Origin: JBHGBB01 sp041946755
GTDB taxonomy: Bacteria; UBP4; UBA4092; JAOAEQ01
NCBI GenBank assembly: GCA_041946755.1
Contig: JBHGBB010000013.1
Span: 1-35,573 of the forward strand
Reading direction: 5' to 3'
Length of the DNA: 35,573 nucleotides
Of this stretch, positions 31,416 to 35,573 are shown piece by piece (position 1 is the first letter of the stretch; every line of letters starts with the position of its first letter). The notes under the pieces were generated by a model. That model was not told where the DNA came from, searched no databases, and saw only the letters and a list, made by a program, of their open reading frames with translations. Position numbers and translations under genes: made by a program.

Positions 31416-32222
31416 TTAAACGGAATTTAGCAATGCAGCCGCATTGTCTCGGAAAATACGCTGTTCATAATCCCGACCGAGTTCTAGCGATTTTAATAGA
31501 TTCAAGGTTTGCAGTTGGTCGGTCCAAGGCGAGTCCGTTCCGAATAGGATATATTCTTTCGGATGTTTTTGGATAATCCGTTTCGTGGTTTCTTTATCAA
31601 GAAAATCGAGGGCGAACGAGATTTCCATATAGATTGGCTTTCCCGCTAAGAGCTTTTCTACATCTTCCCAATCTTTCCACGCCCCAAGATGGGAGGTAAC
31701 TAATTTTAAAGTTGGGAATCGAGCGAGTATCTTTAATACTTTCTGCGGATCGGCTTTCTTGATAAACGGAAACGCAAAATCGAATCCAGTATGACTGAGA
31801 ATTAATAGATTCGATTCGACTATTTGCTCGTATATCGGAAACATCTTTTCATTATCCAAATCAAAATCTTGATAATACGGATGAAATTTGATACCTTTAA
31901 ATCCGGCATCTTTTATTTTCTTAATGCAATCGGCATAGTTAGGATCATCAGGGTGAAATGAAGGGAATGGGATAATGCGATCAGAAACTACCGTTTTTGA
32001 CCACTTGAAAATCGGGTCAAATTGACTGGGCCTAGTCGCAATAGAACAAATCACACTTTTTTCGATCCCGGCTTTATCCATCGATTCGAGTAACGCTGAA
32101 ACGGTCCCTTGATGAAACGCGGTTATATTACCCTTATGGGTTAGATGTTCCATAGCGCGTTCAGCTAAAGCATCGGGGAAAGCATGGGTATGAAAATCGA
32201 TATACGTTGGTTTACTTATCAA
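31416..32222 (-). CDS. Amidohydrolase-2 family metal-dependent hydrolase
   Basis: A 268-aa TIM-barrel hydrolase of the uracil-phosphoribosyl/ACMSD-like amidohydrolase-2 group. Visible metal-site pieces are DFHTHAFP (HxH near the N-terminus), GIKFHPYYQDFD, LSHTGFD (His), VTSHLGAW (His) and LFGTDSPWT (Asp). The substrate is not predictable; decarboxylation or hydrolysis of a ring or amide is typical. The start is TTG at 32222 because the conserved DFHTH lies too close for any later ATG, and GGAGA sits 8 bases upstream, inside the end of the preceding gene. The stop of that gene is 2 bases away, so translation is coupled to the NagX-like protein. Confidence 0.85.
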   Translation of the reverse strand: MISKPTYIDFHTHAFPDALAERAMEHLTHKGNITAFHQGTVSALLESMDKAGIEKSVICSIATRPSQFDPIFKWSKTVVSDRIIPFPSFHPDDPNYADCIKKIKDAGFKGIKFHPYYQDFDLDNEKMFPIYEQIVESNLLILSHTGFDFAFPFIKKADPQKVLKILARFPTLKLVTSHLGAWKDWEDVEKLLAGKPIYMEISFALDFLDKETTKRIIQKHPKEYILFGTDSPWTDQLQTLNLLKSLELGRDYEQRIFRDNAAALLNSV

Positions 32223-32224
32223 AT

Positions 32225-33682
32225 TTATGTTCTCCAGAATATTTTCTTCTTACTAAATATACTGACAATATACGCTATTAATAAGGTTATCAGAAAACCA
32301 CGACAGAAACCGATCCATGGACTTGGAACAATGAGTCGTTTAAAGAAATTTTCGATTGCATCCAATACCGGAATAAAGTTGGTTAGGAAGAACAACGGCA
32401 TTAGAAAATTCCCATTACTACAATAGGCAATCATCGGATTCTGACCGTTATATACCAAGAGATTGAACCATTTCTTTCGCCAAACATCGATGATAATAAT
32501 AAATGCAATTAATAAAAATATCGCTAAACCTGAAGTGTCAAAGAAATAACTCAAAGTATTGGGGTCTTTCTTGATGCCACCTTCATAAAGTTCGAAGAGG
32601 AGACCGAGAACCAACCAATATGCACCCCAGAAGAAGAGTTGTTTAATCAGTTTTTCAGTAGCGGTATTTGGCGATCGAATCAAAATCAAACCCAGAAGGA
32701 TAAACAATCCTGAAATAAGGGTTGTTTGCCAAACCATTCTACTGAATAATCCGATAAGAAGCAGGAGATTGAATCCGACCGTTAATAATACAAGATCAAT
32801 ATACCGACCAATTGACCATTGGGTGGATTCGGAATTAGACGATGGATTCGGCGATTTCATCCACTGATATATCATATCGCCCACAATTGTTCCGGGAATG
32901 ACGATGAATAGATATTGCAGACATCCGAAATGGTAAACCCAATTCAGCCATTTCGGTGAATATGCCCATACCCAATGCATCCATCCGCCTAAATCATGCG
33001 ATAAACGAAAGGCTAAAAGCGGACCTAAAAATGCTAACCTGGCTAAATAGTTTCTCGGTGTTATTAACCAGATAAATGAGCCAAACACTGCTACATTCGT
33101 CAAAATTACGATAATGATATCACTTCGATGCCAGGAAAATCCAGTACCATCCGAAAATCGAATAAAGGATAGAAGTAGAATGGCACCAAGTAGACCAATG
33201 GTTCTAATTGAAAATCGAACTAAAAGATTCCATTCTTTTGGTAATCGGGTTAAAATCGGGAATAAAAGGAGAAATCCTATAAGTCCAAATAACCAAGTCA
33301 GTTTTGTTGGAGCATGACTTATTGAATAGGGATGGATATGTTGAATATATACGGCAAATAATCCGAGTACCAGACCACGATAAAGAATTGCCAAACTCAG
33401 CCGCCATTTAGAAAATCCATCTAAAACCCGACGAGATAACGCTAATGGAATAGCCGCTCCCATCGAAAACAAAAAGAATGGAAACACCAAATCTACCCAG
33501 CTTATTCCAGCGATCTTGGGATCGAATACATGTTCTGGCGGCGGGACTTGTGCATGATACATCCATGGTGGCAGCGAACCGAATGGTATCGCTCCCGATA
33601 ACACCATGGTTAATATTGCAAATCCTCGCAATGCATCTAATGCAAAAACTCGATTTGGTTTTTTCGATAGGTCGTTATCCAT
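32225..33682 (-). CDS. HGSNAT/NagX-like (DUF5009) multi-pass membrane acyltransferase
   Basis: A 485-aa protein with about ten or eleven helices. The family start is RVFALDALRGFAILTMVLSG (about 11-30), then PPWMYHAQVPPPEHVFDPKI and GISWVDLVFPFFLFSMGAAI (about 58-77). Bacterial relatives of heparan-alpha-glucosaminide N-acetyltransferase are often named NagX or DUF5009 and lie in amino-sugar utilisation loci; transmembrane transfer of an acetyl group to a sugar is proposed. Here the coupled partner is a metal hydrolase rather than a chitin gene. No clear Shine-Dalgarno was seen for the ATG. The first gene of a two-gene operon. Confidence 0.85.
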   Translation of the reverse strand: MDNDLSKKPNRVFALDALRGFAILTMVLSGAIPFGSLPPWMYHAQVPPPEHVFDPKIAGISWVDLVFPFFLFSMGAAIPLALSRRVLDGFSKWRLSLAILYRGLVLGLFAVYIQHIHPYSISHAPTKLTWLFGLIGFLLLFPILTRLPKEWNLLVRFSIRTIGLLGAILLLSFIRFSDGTGFSWHRSDIIIVILTNVAVFGSFIWLITPRNYLARLAFLGPLLAFRLSHDLGGWMHWVWAYSPKWLNWVYHFGCLQYLFIVIPGTIVGDMIYQWMKSPNPSSNSESTQWSIGRYIDLVLLTVGFNLLLLIGLFSRMVWQTTLISGLFILLGLILIRSPNTATEKLIKQLFFWGAYWLVLGLLFELYEGGIKKDPNTLSYFFDTSGLAIFLLIAFIIIIDVWRKKWFNLLVYNGQNPMIAYCSNGNFLMPLFFLTNFIPVLDAIENFFKRLIVPSPWIGFCRGFLITLLIAYIVSIFSKKKIFWRT

Positions 33683-33759
33683 ATAATTTTCGCGTAACCA
33701 TAATACAATATTGCTGGAGTTTGGTCAAGTTAAATAGAAATAGTTTGGTAGATATATAT

Positions 33760-34380
33760 TTAGGTATTAAAATGAAATTGCTCACGAACGAATATATTCT
33801 GGCAAGCGACTACCACATTGGGATCGAAATGGGTATGGACTTTTTGCGATAAGAAATCCATCGCTTCTTCAATGCTCTTTTTGGGACGATATGAACGAGA
33901 AAATGTCATTGCTTCAACCACATCAGCCACCGCGATAATTTTCGCTTCCGGCAAAATAGTCTCTTCAGTTAATCCATTCGGATATCCGGAACCATCGCTT
34001 TTTTCATGATGTTGAACGACAATATCAGCTATCTTCCAAGGCAATTGGATAGTATTGAGAATATTATAGGCTATATCCGGATGGGTTTTAACCACACTAA
34101 ATTCGGTTTCAGTTAGCGGTGCGGGTTTATTGAGTATTTCGGCCGGAATACTGATTTTCCCGATATCATGAATACTGCCGGCAATATGCAATGCTTCAAT
34201 TTTATCATACGGCAATCCCATTTCATTGCCAATCATGGTAGCTAATTGTGCTACCCGATGCTGATGCCCCATAGTATAAGGATCATGAATTTCTATCGTT
34301 TTGGAAAACGCATCCAAAATACCGGAAGAAAGCTGTTGAAATCGTTTCAGATTTTCCTCTTCAGTACCTTCTAATCCCAT
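33760..34380 (-). CDS. HD-GYP domain c-di-GMP phosphodiesterase-like protein
   Basis: A 206-aa protein that is essentially one HD-GYP domain with a short helical lead. The full catalytic set is visible: HQHRVAQLA, SIHDIGKISIP (HD pair), KTHPDIAYNIL, HHEKSDGSGYPNGL (HHExxDGxGYP) and ADVVEAMTFSRSYRP. It should hydrolyse c-di-GMP to pGpG or GMP. No receiver or sensor domain is present, so the input must come from a partner or the first ~30 residues. I start at ATG 34380 (MGLEGTEEE); an in-frame TTG nine bases upstream is equally unsupported, neither having a Shine-Dalgarno. Together with the TackOD1-like protein this gives two possible signalling proteins within 4 kb. Confidence 0.92.
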   Translation of the reverse strand: MGLEGTEEENLKRFQQLSSGILDAFSKTIEIHDPYTMGHQHRVAQLATMIGNEMGLPYDKIEALHIAGSIHDIGKISIPAEILNKPAPLTETEFSVVKTHPDIAYNILNTIQLPWKIADIVVQHHEKSDGSGYPNGLTEETILPEAKIIAVADVVEAMTFSRSYRPKKSIEEAMDFLSQKVHTHFDPNVVVACQNIFVREQFHFNT

Positions 34381-34507
34381 GGATATCAATTATTCTATCA
34401 GTTATTATAATTAAGTATATGTTGACCTCTTTTATCCTAAATATAGTATACACTAAAAAAGGTTGTGATAAAACATATTTTAATATAATTATTGGTATTA
34501 AATAAAA

Positions 34508-34544
34508 GACAAGGAACAATATAGATTTATATCGCTCCTTGTTA
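34508..34544 (-). terminator. Terminator of the anchored hypothetical gene
   Basis: On the minus strand ACAAGGAGCGATATA pairs with TATATTGTTCCTTGT (13 of 15 pairs) around a short loop, followed by CTTTTATTT. It begins about 6 bases after the stop at 34550. Confidence 0.75.
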
Positions 34545-34549
34545 TCATT

Positions 34550-35050
34550 TTAGTTCTTTTCATTTACTCCGATACTAGCAGTATGTTTTTCGGAATCGAT
34601 AAAGATAAACAACTGCAATTTATCCTGTTCTGCCATAATCGATCCACCTTGATCGGAAACGGTAGTAGTGGCTTTAATCGCCCAACCGCTATTTTTCAGG
34701 TCGGCTTTATACTTTTCGGAAGCATCAGCCGTGACTTCTTCTAAAAGAATATTCCACCCCTTTTTATTTTCTACCTCTGATTTCGTTACCATTTTTACTT
34801 TACCATAAGTGAATTGCGGAACTGAAGCTGGCATATCGGCTGGCCATACAGCAGTTTTCCCAAGTTCTATCTGCCCGCCTTGAAACTCGATCCTACCACT
34901 CCCTTGTTTATCGATATGCATATTCGCGATTTGGGATTTCGTTTGAATCCTTTTAGCAATAAAGAATCCGATTCCAGCAACCGCTACCATGAGAATAAAA
35001 ATAAATGCTACTACCGCAACTATGATAATTATAACCGTTTTCTTTTTCAA
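34550..35050 (-). CDS. Single-pass anchored protein of unknown function with a TTG start
   Basis: A 166-aa protein. Residues 1-4 are KKK-rich and a long helix (about 5-33, VIIIIVAVVAFIFILMVAVA) anchors it. A soluble domain of about 130 residues follows, containing WPADMPASVPQFTYGKV and later VTADASEKYKADLKNSGWAI. This alternation of WPxDxPxxVPxFxYGK and a helix ending in GW recurs in small anchored proteins I cannot name. The start must be TTG: a strong GGAGG lies 10 bases upstream, an in-frame TAG directly precedes it, and no ATG occurs before residue 21. A hairpin terminator follows. Function unknown. Confidence 0.78.
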   Translation of the reverse strand: MKKKTVIIIIVAVVAFIFILMVAVAGIGFFIAKRIQTKSQIANMHIDKQGSGRIEFQGGQIELGKTAVWPADMPASVPQFTYGKVKMVTKSEVENKKGWNILLEEVTADASEKYKADLKNSGWAIKATTTVSDQGGSIMAEQDKLQLFIFIDSEKHTASIGVNEKN

Positions 35051-35164
35051 CTAAGATTCACCTCCTTTTTATCGATTAATTCATCTATATTACTATACCC
35101 TACTTGAATAATTATTACAATATCTATCTTTAATGATGATAATACTCTATTAAATATAATATTT

Positions 35165-35193
35165 TTGATTTTCTATAGGGAATATGGTATATT
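35165..35193 (+). promoter_or_regulatory. Sigma-70 promoter with extended -10 for the last gene
   Basis: TTGATT (35165-35170, 4/6) and TATATT (35188-35193, 5/6), 17 bases apart, with TG one base before the -10. Start expected near 35200, leader about 43 bases. Confidence 0.55.
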
Positions 35194-35242
35194 TTAGCAA
35201 CCAAAATAAATACATCTGTTGCAATGTTAGGAGGTAACTTTT

Positions 35243-35573
35243 ATGTTTTGGAAAGCTAAATCAGAAGATAAATTATGGCGAGAAGTAAACAGCAGATTAG
35301 ATAAAAAAGCGTGGGTTCTTTATATTATTATCATGTTATTTGCGATAGTTTATATTGGAATGGATTGGAAATTCAATCCAGAATTGTTCAAAGGATTTGG
35401 CTTGGGTTTGGTATTTCTAGTTTCAATAATTACAGTACAATTGTATACGGTAGTAGTATCTTTGTGTCGTATTATTCAGAAACAACAGGAGCAACTTGAT
35501 AAACTTCTTGAAAAAACTGGATTAATCAAACCGAAATCAGAGATTTCTATCGAAATTAAAGATATACTAATGC
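35243..35573 (+). CDS. Small membrane protein, truncated at window edge
   Basis: Open from ATG 35243 to the end of the window (110 codons, no stop). It begins MFWKAKSEDKLWREVNSRLD, then has two hydrophobic helices (about 24-40 and 52-74), then a charged stretch QKQQEQLDKLLEKTGLIKPK likely to be helical or coiled coil. A textbook AGGAGG lies 8 bases before the ATG and a promoter at 35165 supports expression. I do not recognise a family; it could be the anchor of a longer protein whose remainder lies outside. Confidence 0.75.
   Translation, partial: MFWKAKSEDKLWREVNSRLDKKAWVLYIIIMLFAIVYIGMDWKFNPELFKGFGLGLVFLVSIITVQLYTVVVSLCRIIQKQQEQLDKLLEKTGLIKPKSEISIEIKDILM

Noticed and set aside
33478..33852. 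124-codon plus-strand open frame spanning two minus-strand genes
   Set aside because: It overlaps conserved parts of both the NagX-like and HD-GYP genes in antisense and lacks a ribosome site.

Overview
The window is from an uncultured-looking, probably anaerobic, diderm bacterium. The diderm call rests on an outer-membrane beta-barrel protein with a signal peptide (22876-24186), a lipobox lipoprotein and a peptidoglycan amidase. The anaerobe call rests on a ferredoxin-type indolepyruvate oxidoreductase and a B12-binding radical SAM protein. Translation starts mostly have purine-rich Shine-Dalgarno sites, with several TTG starts. Phylum cannot be fixed from the sequence. The many short palindromic intergenic repeats remind me of candidate-phylum genomes, but that is an impression, not evidence.

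Layout. 1-69 is the C-terminal tail of SecA. 532-2864 is a translationally coupled sugar kinase plus nucleotidyltransferase pair, resembling a plant L-arabinokinase domain followed by a GalU-type enzyme. A long leftward block (2968-12202) holds deoC, three tandem paralogous membrane proteins of unknown family, a GT39-like membrane glycosyltransferase, a four-helix-bundle (23S intervening-sequence type) protein, a flippase-like membrane protein, a YkgJ-type cysteine-cluster protein and 5-formyltetrahydrofolate cyclo-ligase. A rightward envelope block (12373-15444) has a beta-helix lipoprotein and a beta-propeller/amidase. It is followed by a radical SAM protein and a zinc alcohol dehydrogenase.

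18562-31323 looks like a catabolic island. It contains iorB, two sodium/solute symporters each preceded by its own micro-protein, an alginate-export-type porin, a duplicated CoA ligase/ACT-domain pair, and, convergently, iorA with a TackOD1-like signalling protein upstream. The simplest reading is uptake of an aryl or organic acid (or aromatic amino acid product) through the porin and symporters, interconversion of acid and acyl-CoA by the PaaK-like ligases, and reversible 2-oxoacid oxidation or reductive carboxylation by IorAB, with the ACT proteins as candidate amino-acid sensors. 31416-35573 holds a coupled amidohydrolase and HGSNAT/NagX-like membrane protein, an HD-GYP protein, an anchored protein of unknown function, and a truncated small membrane protein.

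The most unusual aspect is the load of short repeats. There are at least six families, mostly palindromic, between genes. Some have been absorbed into coding sequence: the glycosyltransferase carries three separate in-frame insertions of intergenic-type repeat, all in inter-helix loops, and repeats next to starts create false N-terminal extensions in several genes. No tRNA, rRNA, CRISPR array, transposase or phage gene was seen.
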